Positions 25,445 to 32,949 of a stretch of DNA of 64,000 nt are shown here, piece after piece. Each line of letters starts with the position of its first letter. Within the stretch, counting starts at the first letter, position 1. Position numbers and translations under genes: made by a program. This DNA comes from Coriobacteriaceae bacterium (GTDB lineage: Bacteria; Actinomycetota; Coriobacteriia; Coriobacteriales; QAMH01), in the NCBI GenBank assembly GCA_025992705.1, contig DAJPGJ010000001.1, forward strand, positions 1 to 64,000. The letters are read 5' to 3'. Below the pieces are notes generated by a model, which had not been told where the DNA came from, ran no database searches, and saw only the letters and a program-made list of their open reading frames with translations.

Positions 25445-27268
25445 CTATTTGCCCAATGCACGGGCGCGTTCCTTCTTTCTTCCAATCTTATCGAGCGTGC
25501 GCTTGCGCAAGCGAATCGATTTGGGAGTGATCTCGACGAGCTCGTCATCGGCAATGTATTCGAGTGCCTCCTCGAGCGTGAACTTGACCGGAGGCGTGAG
25601 CATGATGGCCTTGTCGGCGCTCGACGCACGCTGATTGCCGAGCTGCTTGGTCTTCGACACGTTCACATCCATGTCGCCTTCCTTGGCGTTTTCGCCCACG
25701 ATCATGCCCTCGTAGCACTCGTCGCCGGGCTCGACGTAGAGCGTGCCACGCTGCTGCAGCGTGTCGAGCGCGTAGGCGACGGCCTTGTCGGAATGCATGG
25801 CAACCATGGCGCCGTTCTTGCGCATGCCGAGCTCACCACGCATGGGGCCATACTCCGAGAAACGGTGGCTGAAGATGGCCTCGCCGTGACTCGCGTTGAG
25901 TATCTTGGTGCGCAGGCCCATGATGCCGCGCGTCGGGATCTTGAAGGAGAGGACCGTCTGGTCCTGGTGCGTGGTCATGTTGGTCATCTCGCCGCCGGCC
26001 GTGCCAAAGAGCTCGATGATCTTGCCCGAGTACTCCTCGGGCGTCTCGACCGACGCGTCCTCGATGGGCTCCATCTTAACGCCGTCAATGGTCTTGTAAA
26101 GCACGCGGGGGCGCCCGACCTGGAACTCATAGCCCTCGCGGCGCATGGTCTCCATGAGCACGGAAAGGTGCAGGATGCCACGACCAGCGACTTCGATGCC
26201 GCTTTTGTCCTCGAGTTCCTCGATGCGCATCGAGATGTTGGCCTCGCCCTCGCGCATGAGGCGCTCCTTGAGCTGACGGCCACCGACGATATCGCCTTCC
26301 TTGCCCACAAGCGGGCTCGAGGATGCCTCGAAGATGACCGAAAGCGTTGGCTCCTCGACCTCGATGGGCTCCATCTCGACGGGGTTCTCGATGTCGGTCA
26401 CCACGTCGCCCACGTCCGCGTCCTCGACGCCGACGATGGCGATGATGTCACCGGCTTCGGCGCTCTGCGCTTCCTCGCGGCCCAGGGCCTCGAAGGTGTA
26501 GAGGTGCTTGATGGTGGTCTCGTAGCGAGTAGTGCCGTTGTTCTTGATGACAAGCACCTGCTGACCAGCTTCGATGGAGCCGGAGAACAGGCGACCCGTG
26601 CCGATACGACCCACGTACTCGGAATGGTCGACCGTGCAAATCTGCATGGCGACGGGGCCGTCCGGGTCGACATCGGGCGCGGGAATATGCTCGAGGATGG
26701 TATCGAGCAGCGGCAGCATATCCATGTTGCCGTCGTCCGGATCGAGGCGCGCATAGCCGTTCATCGCGCTCGCGTAGACAGTCGTGAAGTCGAGTTGCTC
26801 ATCGCTTGCGCCCAGCTCGAGCATGAGCTCGAAGACCTCGTCGAGGACTTCGTCGGGGCGCGCACCCGGGCGGTCGATCTTGTTGATGACGACGATGGGC
26901 ACCAGATTGAGGCTGAGGGCATGCTTGAGAACGAAACGCGTCTGCGGCATGGGGCCCTCGAAGGCATCGACCAGCAACAAGACGCCGTCGGCCATCTTGA
27001 GCACGCGCTCGACCTCGCCACCGAAGTCGGCATGGCCCGGCGTGTCGATGACATTGATCTTCACGTCCTTGTAGCGGATGGAGACGTTCTTGGAGAGAAT
27101 CGTGATGCCGCGCTCGCGCTCCTGATCGTTGGAGTCCAAGACGCGCTCCTCGACTTGCTGGTTCTCGCGGAAGACACCGGCAGTTTGCAGAAGGCGATCG
27201 ACGAGTGTGGTCTTGCCGTGATCGACGTGCGCGATGATGGCGATGTTGCGGATATGTTCTTGAAGCAT
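25445..27268 (-). CDS. typA: Ribosome-associated GTPase TypA/BipA
   Basis: 607 aa from the ATG at 27268, normal length. The open frame extends to 27469 through an inverted repeat and was rejected. G1 is AHVDHGKTT (residues 13-21), G3 is DTPGHADFGGEV, and G4 is VVINKIDRPGARPDEV. Then come translation-factor domain II, EF-G-like domains (NISMRIEELEDKSGIEVAGRGILHLSVLMETMRREG) and the TypA C-terminal domain (GMIVGENAKEGDMDVNV, then TPPVKFTLEEALEYIADDELVEITPKSIRLRKR). It binds ribosomes and supports 50S assembly and stress adaptation. The ribosome site is weak (GGGAT). Confidence 0.97.
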   Translation of the reverse strand: MLQEHIRNIAIIAHVDHGKTTLVDRLLQTAGVFRENQQVEERVLDSNDQERERGITILSKNVSIRYKDVKINVIDTPGHADFGGEVERVLKMADGVLLLVDAFEGPMPQTRFVLKHALSLNLVPIVVINKIDRPGARPDEVLDEVFELMLELGASDEQLDFTTVYASAMNGYARLDPDDGNMDMLPLLDTILEHIPAPDVDPDGPVAMQICTVDHSEYVGRIGTGRLFSGSIEAGQQVLVIKNNGTTRYETTIKHLYTFEALGREEAQSAEAGDIIAIVGVEDADVGDVVTDIENPVEMEPIEVEEPTLSVIFEASSSPLVGKEGDIVGGRQLKERLMREGEANISMRIEELEDKSGIEVAGRGILHLSVLMETMRREGYEFQVGRPRVLYKTIDGVKMEPIEDASVETPEEYSGKIIELFGTAGGEMTNMTTHQDQTVLSFKIPTRGIMGLRTKILNASHGEAIFSHRFSEYGPMRGELGMRKNGAMVAMHSDKAVAYALDTLQQRGTLYVEPGDECYEGMIVGENAKEGDMDVNVSKTKQLGNQRASSADKAIMLTPPVKFTLEEALEYIADDELVEITPKSIRLRKRTLDKIGRKKERARALGK

Positions 27269-27360
27269 GTGCGTTATCCCGTTGTCAGCTGTATTTCGTA
27301 CAGCCTTGCAGGATACCACGCTTGATGCGCTCGCGCAGCATTTCATTGCGGGAATGGAGG

Positions 27361-27529
27361 GACGGGACGACGGGCGACGGGAAGCTTGCTCTCGCACCCG
27401 ACCCGCGTCTCGCGCGATGCCGCTGCGGAACTCGCGCGCACAGATCGCGCGCTCAGACAGTCCTCGCAAGACCGCATCGCGCTCACCGTGGGTCTGCTCG
27501 AGATGCTTCCCGTCGTCCGTCGTCCCGTC
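27361..27529. repeat. Long inverted repeat upstream of typA
   Basis: Arms of 25 bases at 27361-27385 (GACGGGACGACGGGCGACGG+GAAGC) and 27505-27529 pair with one mismatch around a 119-base GC-rich interior. No convincing gene lies inside. It fills most of the gap between typA (start 27268) and the 133-aa hypothetical. Confidence 0.8.
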
Positions 27530-27545
27530 TAGCGCTCGTAAACCG

Positions 27546-27947
27546 CTATCCGAAGAGAAGCTCTTCCTCGCCTGCAGGCATGGGATCGCTTACCTCGATG
27601 CGACCATCCTCGTCACGTCGGTACAGCATGAAGCCGCTCCATGCGCAATCCATGCCGCGCTCGGCAAACTCGAAGAGCAGGGCCGGCTGCCCCGAATCGG
27701 TCTCGTCCTCCTGAACGAAGCCCTGGGTGAGCAACGCATAGCGCGTGCAGTCCTTGCCATAGGATCGCACCTGCTCGCGAGCGGCACGATAGCAGCCATC
27801 GGGCGTGTCATCCTCGAAGGTCAATAGTTCGTCATCGCAATCCACCGCAAGCATGACGGGAACATCGTCATGCACGTCGAGCATGTCAATCGCTGTCTGG
27901 ATGAGTGCAATCGAAAGCTGATCGAGCTCAGGCGAAATCTGCGGCAT
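27546..27947 (-). CDS. Hypothetical acidic protein, 133 aa
   Basis: Not recognised. Small, soluble and acidic, with no signal or membrane segment. Segments such as VPVMLAVDCDDELLTFEDDTPDGCYRAARE and RGMDCAWSGFMLYRRDEDGRIEVSDPMP suggest a compact alpha/beta domain. GAGG lies nine bases before the ATG at 27947. It is separated from ecfA2 by a compound inverted repeat and from typA by the long inverted repeat, so it appears to be a single-gene unit. Confidence 0.65.
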   Translation of the reverse strand: MPQISPELDQLSIALIQTAIDMLDVHDDVPVMLAVDCDDELLTFEDDTPDGCYRAAREQVRSYGKDCTRYALLTQGFVQEDETDSGQPALLFEFAERGMDCAWSGFMLYRRDEDGRIEVSDPMPAGEEELLFG

Positions 27948-27972
27948 GGTTATGTACCTCTCTATACGGTAG

Positions 27973-28096
27973 GCGTGACAGTGGGGACGGGGCTTCTGTC
28001 ACGTCTGTGTGTCAGGGGGTCAGACCCCTTGGCACATGTCGCGAATCCAGCGTGTGCCAAGGGGTCTGACCCCCTGACACACGCCCACTGTCACGC
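27973..28096. repeat. Compound two-tier inverted repeat
   Basis: Inner perfect 30-base arms at 28007-28036 and 28053-28082 (GTGTGTCAGGGGGTCAGACC ...) flank a 16-base loop. Outer perfect 13-base arms GCGTGACAGTGGG / CCCACTGTCACGC lie at 27973-27985 and 28084-28096. The TGA stop of ecfA2 (complement of 28091-28093) lies in the outer right arm. Can act as a strong terminator. Confidence 0.9.
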
Positions 28097-28927
28097 ATGC
28101 AACGTAATCAGCGCCTCGACAAGCTGTTGCTCATCGAGAATGGGCTCGGGCAATACGAGCCCGCGTTGTGCCAATTCTAGGGCAAACTTCGTGGCGCGGG
28201 GCACATCAAGGTTGATGCGACGCAACTCGGCAGCGTTTTGCGCCGTGAACAGCTCGTCGGGTGTTCCCTGCATGTGCAGCACGCCATGATCGAGCACGAC
28301 GATGCGCGAACAGAGCTCGGCGACGTCATCCATCGAATGCGAAACAAGCACAATGGTGAGGCCCTGATCGTTGAGGTCACGCAGGTAATTGCGAATCTCG
28401 TCCACCGTCGCCGGATCCATGCCGGCAGCAGGCTCATCGAGCACGAGCACGCTCGGCTCCATCGCGAGTATGCCGGCAAGCGCCACGCGACGCTGCTGAC
28501 CGCCCGAGAGATCGAAGGGGCTTCGTTGCGCGATAGCGTCGTAATCCAACCCCACATGATCGAGGGCCTCTCGCACACGCCGATTAACCTCGTCATCAGA
28601 TAATCCCAAGTTGCGAGGACCAAAGGCGACGTCTTCGGCAACCGTATTGGCAAAAAGTTGCGTCTCGGGGTATTGGAAAGCCAAGCCAACCTTCGTGCGC
28701 ACCTCGCGACGCAGCTTGCGCTCGCGCGTATCGAGCCCATCCACGAGCACGCAGCCGGCTGTGGGAACGAGCAGGGCGTTCATGAGCTGCACGAGCGTTG
28801 ACTTACCCGAGCCAGTGTGACCAATAACGCCCAGAAATTCGCCATCCTCCACGACGAGGTCGATGTTCTGGAGGGCGTCATGCTCGTCATCGTAGAAGAA
28901 GCTCACCTGTTCGAAAGCAATTGACAC
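28091..28927 (-). CDS. ecfA2: ECF transporter ATPase EcfA2
   Basis: 278 aa. Walker A is GHTGSGKST (residues 35-43) and the Q-loop region is AFQYPETQLFANTV, a signature of EcfA'-type ATPases. Then follow FDLSGGQQRRVALAGILA, Walker B VLVLDEPAAGMDP and VLVSHSMDDV. It pairs with EcfA1 to energise vitamin uptake. The GTG start at 28927 has GGAGGAG upstream and overlaps the ecfA1 3' end by 25 bases, so the two are translationally coupled. The stop is embedded in a repeat arm. No ecfT follows. Confidence 0.92.
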   Translation of the reverse strand: MSIAFEQVSFFYDDEHDALQNIDLVVEDGEFLGVIGHTGSGKSTLVQLMNALLVPTAGCVLVDGLDTRERKLRREVRTKVGLAFQYPETQLFANTVAEDVAFGPRNLGLSDDEVNRRVREALDHVGLDYDAIAQRSPFDLSGGQQRRVALAGILAMEPSVLVLDEPAAGMDPATVDEIRNYLRDLNDQGLTIVLVSHSMDDVAELCSRIVVLDHGVLHMQGTPDELFTAQNAAELRRINLDVPRATKFALELAQRGLVLPEPILDEQQLVEALITLHA

Positions 28928-29754
28928 AGCTCCTCCTCCAGCTTCTCCTCGGAAAGCCCCATCCCGACCTCGACACCTCGCACGCGCAGGTCCTCCGCGA
29001 GTTGAATCGAGAACGGCAGCTCGAGGCGCAACGCACGCAGCGCCGTGGCATCGGTAAAGACCTCATCAGGCGTGCCCTCGAGCGCGATGCGTCCGCGATC
29101 GAGCACGACGACGCGGTCGGCGCCAAGCGCGTCTTCCATGAAGTGCGTGATGAGCACGACGGTCATTCCGTCGGCATTGAGCTCGTGGGCCACGCGCGTG
29201 ATGCCGCGCCTGCCGCGTGCATCGAGCATGGCGCCCGGCTCGTCGAGTATGAGGATTCGCGGCCGCATGGCCAGAACGCCCGCGATGGCGATACGCTGCT
29301 TTTGGCCGCCGGACAAACTTTCGATTCCGTCAAGCGCATGATCTTGCATGGCAACGGTCGCAAGCGCCTCTTCGACGCGCGCGCGAATCTCGTCGGGAGC
29401 GAGGCCAAGGTTTTCCGGGCCGAAGGCGACGTCGTCGCGCACGACGGAGGCGACTGCCTGATTGTCGGGATTCTGGAACACCATGCCCGCGCTCTCCCGG
29501 ATGGCAAAGACGCTGTGCTCATCGCGCGTATCGAGGCCGCCTACCGCGACACATCCGCTCGTGGGCGTAAGCAGCGCGTTGATGTGCTTGGCCAGCGTCG
29601 ACTTGCCCGAGCCATTGGCGCCGAGAACGGCGACGAATTGTCCGGCCTCGATATCCAGGCAGATGTCATCGAGCACGCAGGGTGCATCTGCCTTGTACGT
29701 AAACGATACGTGATCGAACGAAATCTTGCCTGGATTGTCGAGGCCGTCACCCAT
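28903..29754 (-). CDS. ecfA1: ECF transporter ATPase EcfA1
   Basis: 283 aa. Walker A is GANGSGKST (about residues 44-52). Next come VFQNPDNQAVASVVRDDVAFGPENLGL, a classic EcfA1 Q-loop, then SLSGGQKQRIAIAGVLA, Walker B ILILDEPGAMLDA and VLITHFMEDA. It forms the heterodimeric ATPase with EcfA2. It starts three bases after the ribU-like stop (TAG TGC ATG) with AAGGAC upstream, so the order ribU-ecfA1-ecfA2 is one operon under the FMN riboswitch. Confidence 0.92.
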   Translation of the reverse strand: MGDGLDNPGKISFDHVSFTYKADAPCVLDDICLDIEAGQFVAVLGANGSGKSTLAKHINALLTPTSGCVAVGGLDTRDEHSVFAIRESAGMVFQNPDNQAVASVVRDDVAFGPENLGLAPDEIRARVEEALATVAMQDHALDGIESLSGGQKQRIAIAGVLAMRPRILILDEPGAMLDARGRRGITRVAHELNADGMTVVLITHFMEDALGADRVVVLDRGRIALEGTPDEVFTDATALRALRLELPFSIQLAEDLRVRGVEVGMGLSEEKLEEELCQLLSNR

Positions 29755-29757
29755 GCA

Positions 29758-30339
29758 CTAGTCCTTGGACATGAGGTTCTCGACCGGCTTGTAGAGCACG
29801 AAGGCGAGCACGTCGTTGATGACGATCTTGAGCGCGTTGAAGGGAAGCAGGATGGGAATGATCATGGCTGCGACCGTTGCTACGTTCGTCCCCGTGTATA
29901 TGGGCGTGATGAGCAGATTGCCCACGATGGCGCCGGCCAGCGAGAGGACAGAGCCTACGACGATGCCGATGAGCAGCGTCGTACGCGTCCCCTTGGTGCG
30001 ATAGATGAGCGCCATGGGCACGATCCAGCATGCCACGGCGATGATGGTCATGAGCGAGCCCCAAGGATCACCCATGATGAGGCCATGGATGGCAGCCGAG
30101 GCAATGCCCACGAGCAAGCCAGCACCCACACCAAGGCCGCAGGCGGCAAAGCCCGCGATGACGGCCGACGGGTCGTACTTCAGAAACGGTGCCGCGGGAA
30201 AGATGGGCGCCTCGATGAAGGACAGGATGAGCGAAAGCGCCGTGAAGAGCGCAAGCAGGACGAGCTTGCGCGTGCTCCATGCGGCCTTGCGTGATTGCTG
30301 CGGGGTGACGCTCCCGCCTGCGTGAGAGATTTCGGACAT
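29758..30339 (-). CDS. ribU: Riboflavin ECF transporter S component (RibU-like)
   Basis: 193 aa with about six membrane helices, the size of an S component. The first helix region LVLLALFTALSLILSFIEAPIFPAAPFLKYDPSAV carries the P-x-x-P-x-[LF]-K-Y-D-P element typical of RibU. The end (PFNALKIVINDVLAFVLYKPV) is also characteristic. It binds riboflavin outside the cell and works with the ECF ATPases and a T subunit. The FMN riboswitch directly upstream supports riboflavin as the substrate. ATG at 30339 with AAAGGAG ten bases upstream. Confidence 0.92.
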   Translation of the reverse strand: MSEISHAGGSVTPQQSRKAAWSTRKLVLLALFTALSLILSFIEAPIFPAAPFLKYDPSAVIAGFAACGLGVGAGLLVGIASAAIHGLIMGDPWGSLMTIIAVACWIVPMALIYRTKGTRTTLLIGIVVGSVLSLAGAIVGNLLITPIYTGTNVATVAAMIIPILLPFNALKIVINDVLAFVLYKPVENLMSKD

Positions 30340-30352
30340 AGTAATCCGCTCC

Positions 30353-30490
30353 TTTCTGCTCTCTCATCCGGACTATGACCGTCGGCTCCAGAGTCTCACT
30401 GGATCGGCCCTTCCGAAGAAGGGTTTGCGGGCTGCGCGGCGCCTCTGGCCGCTTACCGCCGGTGGGGAATTCCGCCCCGCCTTGAACAGA
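30353..30490 (-). ncRNA. FMN riboswitch (RFN element)
   Basis: Read on the minus strand, the conserved RFN blocks appear in order: AAGGCGGGGCGGAATTCCCC, ACCGGCGGTAAG, AGCCCGCAAACCC with a hairpin CCTTCTTCGGAAGG, GATCCAGTGAGACTCTGGAG, CCGACGGTCATAGTC and CGGATGAGAGAG. It ends 14 bases before the RibU start, overlapping the region of its ribosome site. Translational control by FMN is therefore plausible: repression when FMN is plentiful. Confidence 0.95.
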
Positions 30491-30500
30491 TGCGTCGTTC

Positions 30501-30523
30501 ATTATAGCCATTGCGTCTATAAT
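30501..30523. promoter_or_regulatory. Face-to-face divergent -10 boxes
   Basis: ATTATAG at 30501-30507 reads TATAAT on the minus strand (toward the FMN riboswitch). CTATAAT at 30517-30523 reads TATAAT on the plus strand (toward the aminotransferase). They form an inverted repeat with nine bases between, so each RNA polymerase footprint would cover the other. No good -35 hexamers were seen. Confidence 0.55.
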
Positions 30524-30561
30524 GGGCGCCGACATTTTCACCACGGGGGAAAGAAGCGGGC

Positions 30562-31848
30562 ATGACCGAGTACAAGGACCTGAGCACAGACGAGATGCGC
30601 ACGCTCTACGACGCGCTTGAGAAGCAATACGAGAAGTATTGCGCCTTGAATCTCGAGCTCAACATGGCCCGTGGCAAGCCGAGTCCCGAACAGCTCGAGC
30701 TCAGCATGCCGATGCTCGACTGCGTTAACTCGACAAGCGACTGCCACGCCGCCGACGGCACCGACTGCCGTAATTATGGCGTACTTGCCGGCCTGCCCGA
30801 AGCACGTACGTTCATCGCCAGCATGCTCGATGTTGCGCCCGAGCAAGTCATCGTGTGCGGCGCCTCGAGTCTCAACGTCATGTTCGACACCATCGCACGC
30901 GCCTGGATTTCCGGCCTAGGCGGACAGCTGCCCTGGAGCAAGCTCGATAGCGTCAAGTTCATCTGCCCTGTTCCTGGCTATGATCGTCACTTCGCCATCT
31001 GCGAGCACTTCGGCATCGAGATGATTCCCGTCGAGCTGGGCGAGGATGGCCCGGACGTCGCCAAGGTCGCGCGCCTCGTGGCAGACCCGGCGGTCAAGGG
31101 CATCTGGTGCGTCCCGCAATACTCGAATCCCTGTGGCTACACCTACTCGGACGAAGTCGTGCGCGGGCTGACCGCACTTGAGCCGGCTGCCAGTGACTTC
31201 AGGATCTTCTGGGACAATGCCTACGCCGTGCACCATCTCTATGATGAGCCCACGCAGCAGGATCACGTGCTCAACATCATCGATGCTTGCGCCGATGCGG
31301 GCAATCCCGACATGGTCTTCGAGTTCTGCTCGACCTCGAAGGTGACGCTTCCCGGAGCGGGTATCTCGGCTTTTGTTTCCAGCGTTGCCAACGTAAATGA
31401 AATGCTCGCGGCGATGGGAGCGCAGACCATCGGGTTCGACAAGCTCAACCAGCTGCGCCACGTGCGCTTTTTGGAAGATGCCGAGGGCGTTGCCGCGCAC
31501 ATGAGCAAGCACGCGGAACTGCTGCGTCCGCGTTTCGAGAAGGTGCTCGAGATCTTCGACGAGGACTTGGGTGGTACGGGCATTGGAAGCTGGACCCACC
31601 CGCGCGGTGGCTACTTCATCAGCTTCACCGGTCTTGACGGTACAGCCAAGGCGACCGTGGCCAAGGCCAAGGAAGCGGGCGTCGCACTGACGGGCGCTGG
31701 CGCAACCTGGCCGTATGGGAATGATCCGCACGACTCCAACATCCGCATCGCTCCGAGCTTCCCGAGCATCGAGGAGCTCGAGCAGGCAGCGCGCATCTTC
31801 ACCGTTTGCGCGCGCATGACCGCCCTCGAAAAGCTGATGGGGGAATAG
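30562..31848 (+). CDS. Aspartate aminotransferase, type Ic (Rv3722c/AspC-like)
   Basis: 428 aa PLP enzyme. Family landmarks run in order: LNMARGKPSPEQLELS (34-49), GTDCRNYGVLAGLPEAR, CPVPGYDRHFAI (135-146), WCVPQYSNPCGYTYS, FWDNAYAVHHL (Asp218, Tyr221), CSTSKVTLPGAG with PLP lysine K260, and NIRIAPSFPS. This pattern matches the unusual long group typified by the mycobacterial main aspartate aminotransferase Rv3722c, formerly called GntR/MocR-like but lacking a DNA-binding domain. It would interconvert aspartate/2-oxoglutarate and oxaloacetate/glutamate. Plus strand, alone, divergent from the riboflavin operon. Confidence 0.88.
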   Translation: MTEYKDLSTDEMRTLYDALEKQYEKYCALNLELNMARGKPSPEQLELSMPMLDCVNSTSDCHAADGTDCRNYGVLAGLPEARTFIASMLDVAPEQVIVCGASSLNVMFDTIARAWISGLGGQLPWSKLDSVKFICPVPGYDRHFAICEHFGIEMIPVELGEDGPDVAKVARLVADPAVKGIWCVPQYSNPCGYTYSDEVVRGLTALEPAASDFRIFWDNAYAVHHLYDEPTQQDHVLNIIDACADAGNPDMVFEFCSTSKVTLPGAGISAFVSSVANVNEMLAAMGAQTIGFDKLNQLRHVRFLEDAEGVAAHMSKHAELLRPRFEKVLEIFDEDLGGTGIGSWTHPRGGYFISFTGLDGTAKATVAKAKEAGVALTGAGATWPYGNDPHDSNIRIAPSFPSIEELEQAARIFTVCARMTALEKLMGE

Positions 31849-31860
31849 AAGGCAACTCGA

Positions 31861-31897
31861 ATAGTGGGACAAATGGACAGGTCATTTGTCCCACTAT
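31861..31897. repeat. Perfect hairpin, GTGGGACAAATG element
   Basis: ATAGTGGGACAAATG / CATTTGTCCCACTAT, 15-base perfect arms with a seven-base loop GACAGGT, 12 bases after the aminotransferase stop. A second, slightly decayed copy in opposite core orientation is at 40387-40419. Likely functions as terminator. Confidence 0.85.
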
Positions 31898-31916
31898 CCA
31901 CAGGGGCCTGTTGCTA

Positions 31917-31947
31917 ATGAGACAGTTGCTCAGAGCGGTTGTCTCAT
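31917..31947. repeat. Dispersed ATGAGACA palindrome, copy 2
   Basis: ATGAGACAGTTGCTCAG...TGTCTCAT. The TGA stop of the rhodanese gene (complement of 31944-31946) lies within the right end. Confidence 0.85.
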
Positions 31948-32294
31948 TTCTCAACGGGGCGTGAGGGGTCGGAAATCCAGTCGATCCAGCTACCCTCGTA
32001 GCACTTCTGGCAGGTATTGCCGGCATTCTCGAGCAGGTCACAGGCTTCGCGTGCAAGGCCGCCATTATAGCAATAGACGATGAAGCCCTTGGTGGGGTCA
32101 ATTCCCGCGTCGAGAACCTCGCGCAGGAAGAACTCGGTCGTGTCCTCCGGGGCTTCCTTGGCCTCCATAAGCGGGGCCGAAACCGCACCGGGAATGCGGC
32201 TTTCCAGGTACATGTCCTTGGGACGCACGTCCAGAATAGGCATCTTGCCAAGATGCTCGAGCACGTAGGCGGCATCAACGATTTCGTATTTCAT
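31944..32294 (-). CDS. Rhodanese-like domain protein
   Basis: 116 aa, a single rhodanese domain. DVRPKDMYLESRIPGAVSAP is the first conserved half. The catalytic loop is FIVYCYNGGLAREA, with the cysteine that would carry a persulfide. GSWIDWISDPSRPVEK resembles the C-terminal rhodanese box. No signal peptide is seen, so it is cytoplasmic sulfurtransferase or sulfur carrier. A strong AAAAGGAGG precedes the ATG at 32294. Located just after the molybdoenzyme operon on the same strand but separated by a terminator and repeats. Confidence 0.88.
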   Translation of the reverse strand: MKYEIVDAAYVLEHLGKMPILDVRPKDMYLESRIPGAVSAPLMEAKEAPEDTTEFFLREVLDAGIDPTKGFIVYCYNGGLAREACDLLENAGNTCQKCYEGSWIDWISDPSRPVEK

Positions 32295-32364
32295 GGGAAC
32301 CTCCTTTTATAGTCGGTAGCGATGATTTCATTTTAGCAGCAGAACGCGAGCGAAACGTCAGCGT

Positions 32365-32524
32365 GACAAAACGCGCCGGGGACGTTTTGTCTGGTTTCGA
32401 GACGTCTGTCACATAGCCAGACAAAAATGCCCCGGCGAGCTTTGTCTGGTCGCAAACGAAAGCGGCCCCCGGATTTCTCCGAGGGCCGCCCGATAAGACA
32501 AAAGTGCTCCGGCGCGTTTTGTCT
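32365..32524. repeat. Cluster of three related AGACAAAA palindromes
   Basis: Three 27-29-base elements at 32365-32391, 32419-32447 and 32496-32524. Each has [A]GACAAAA at the left, a CCGG core and TTTGTCT at the right. The third abuts the TAA stop of the ferredoxin gene as TAATGAGACAAAA, linking this group to the ATGAGACA family. The gap 32295-32526 contains no gene. Confidence 0.8.
32462..32489 (-). terminator. Rho-independent terminator of molybdoenzyme operon
   Basis: On the minus strand GCGGCCCtCGGA / TCCGgGGGCCGC (one mismatch) with loop GAAA is followed by TTTCGTTTGC. It lies 38 bases after the ferredoxin stop. Confidence 0.8.
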
Positions 32525-32526
32525 CA

Positions 32527-32946
32527 TTATTGGCGGGTGCTCGCGTACTCGATGCAGGAGCGCGTCGTCGTGCCGGCGCTATCGAGCTCCCAGAACCGCG
32601 CACCGCGGGCCTCGAGTCGCGCCCGGGCCTGCGAGTAGGCGGAGTCCGGGTCGTCAGCGTCGCCGAAGGCCAGCGCAAGCGTCGGGCAATCCATCACGCA
32701 GAACTGCGGCTCCCCCTCCTTCATGCGCTCGGCGCAGAAGGTGCAGCTCGGCTTATAGATCGGCTGCCACCACATGTGCAAGTCGGGGTAGACACCCTCG
32801 GGACGGTCGATGCCGGCGCCTGAGCCGTGGGTCTCGACCTCGACGCGATACTCGTCATCTTCCAGGTGGTTGCCGACCTTGCAGCCCATCGCGCAGGTCC
32901 AGCAGCCTATGCAACGGTCGATATCGACCAACATCTTGTGTGCCAT
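32527..32946 (-). CDS. 4Fe-4S ferredoxin subunit of molybdoenzyme
   Basis: 139 aa, NrfC/DmsB-like but short. The N-terminal cluster motif is CIGCWTCAMGC (residues 12-22), then CTFCAERMKEG and CVMDCPTLALAFGD. It would carry electrons to or from the molybdopterin subunit encoded three bases upstream. The full dicluster DmsB pattern of four clusters is not complete, so fewer clusters are expected. No signal peptide. AAGGAGG overlaps the previous stop. Cytoplasmic electron-transfer partner. Confidence 0.87.
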   Translation of the reverse strand: MAHKMLVDIDRCIGCWTCAMGCKVGNHLEDDEYRVEVETHGSGAGIDRPEGVYPDLHMWWQPIYKPSCTFCAERMKEGEPQFCVMDCPTLALAFGDADDPDSAYSQARARLEARGARFWELDSAGTTTRSCIEYASTRQ

Positions 32947-32949
32947 GAC

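Noticed and set aside
27267..27827. 186-codon plus-strand frame across the typA leader and hypothetical gene
   Set aside because: It runs through both arms of the inverted repeat and is antisense to the 133-aa gene; no ribosome site or recognisable domain.
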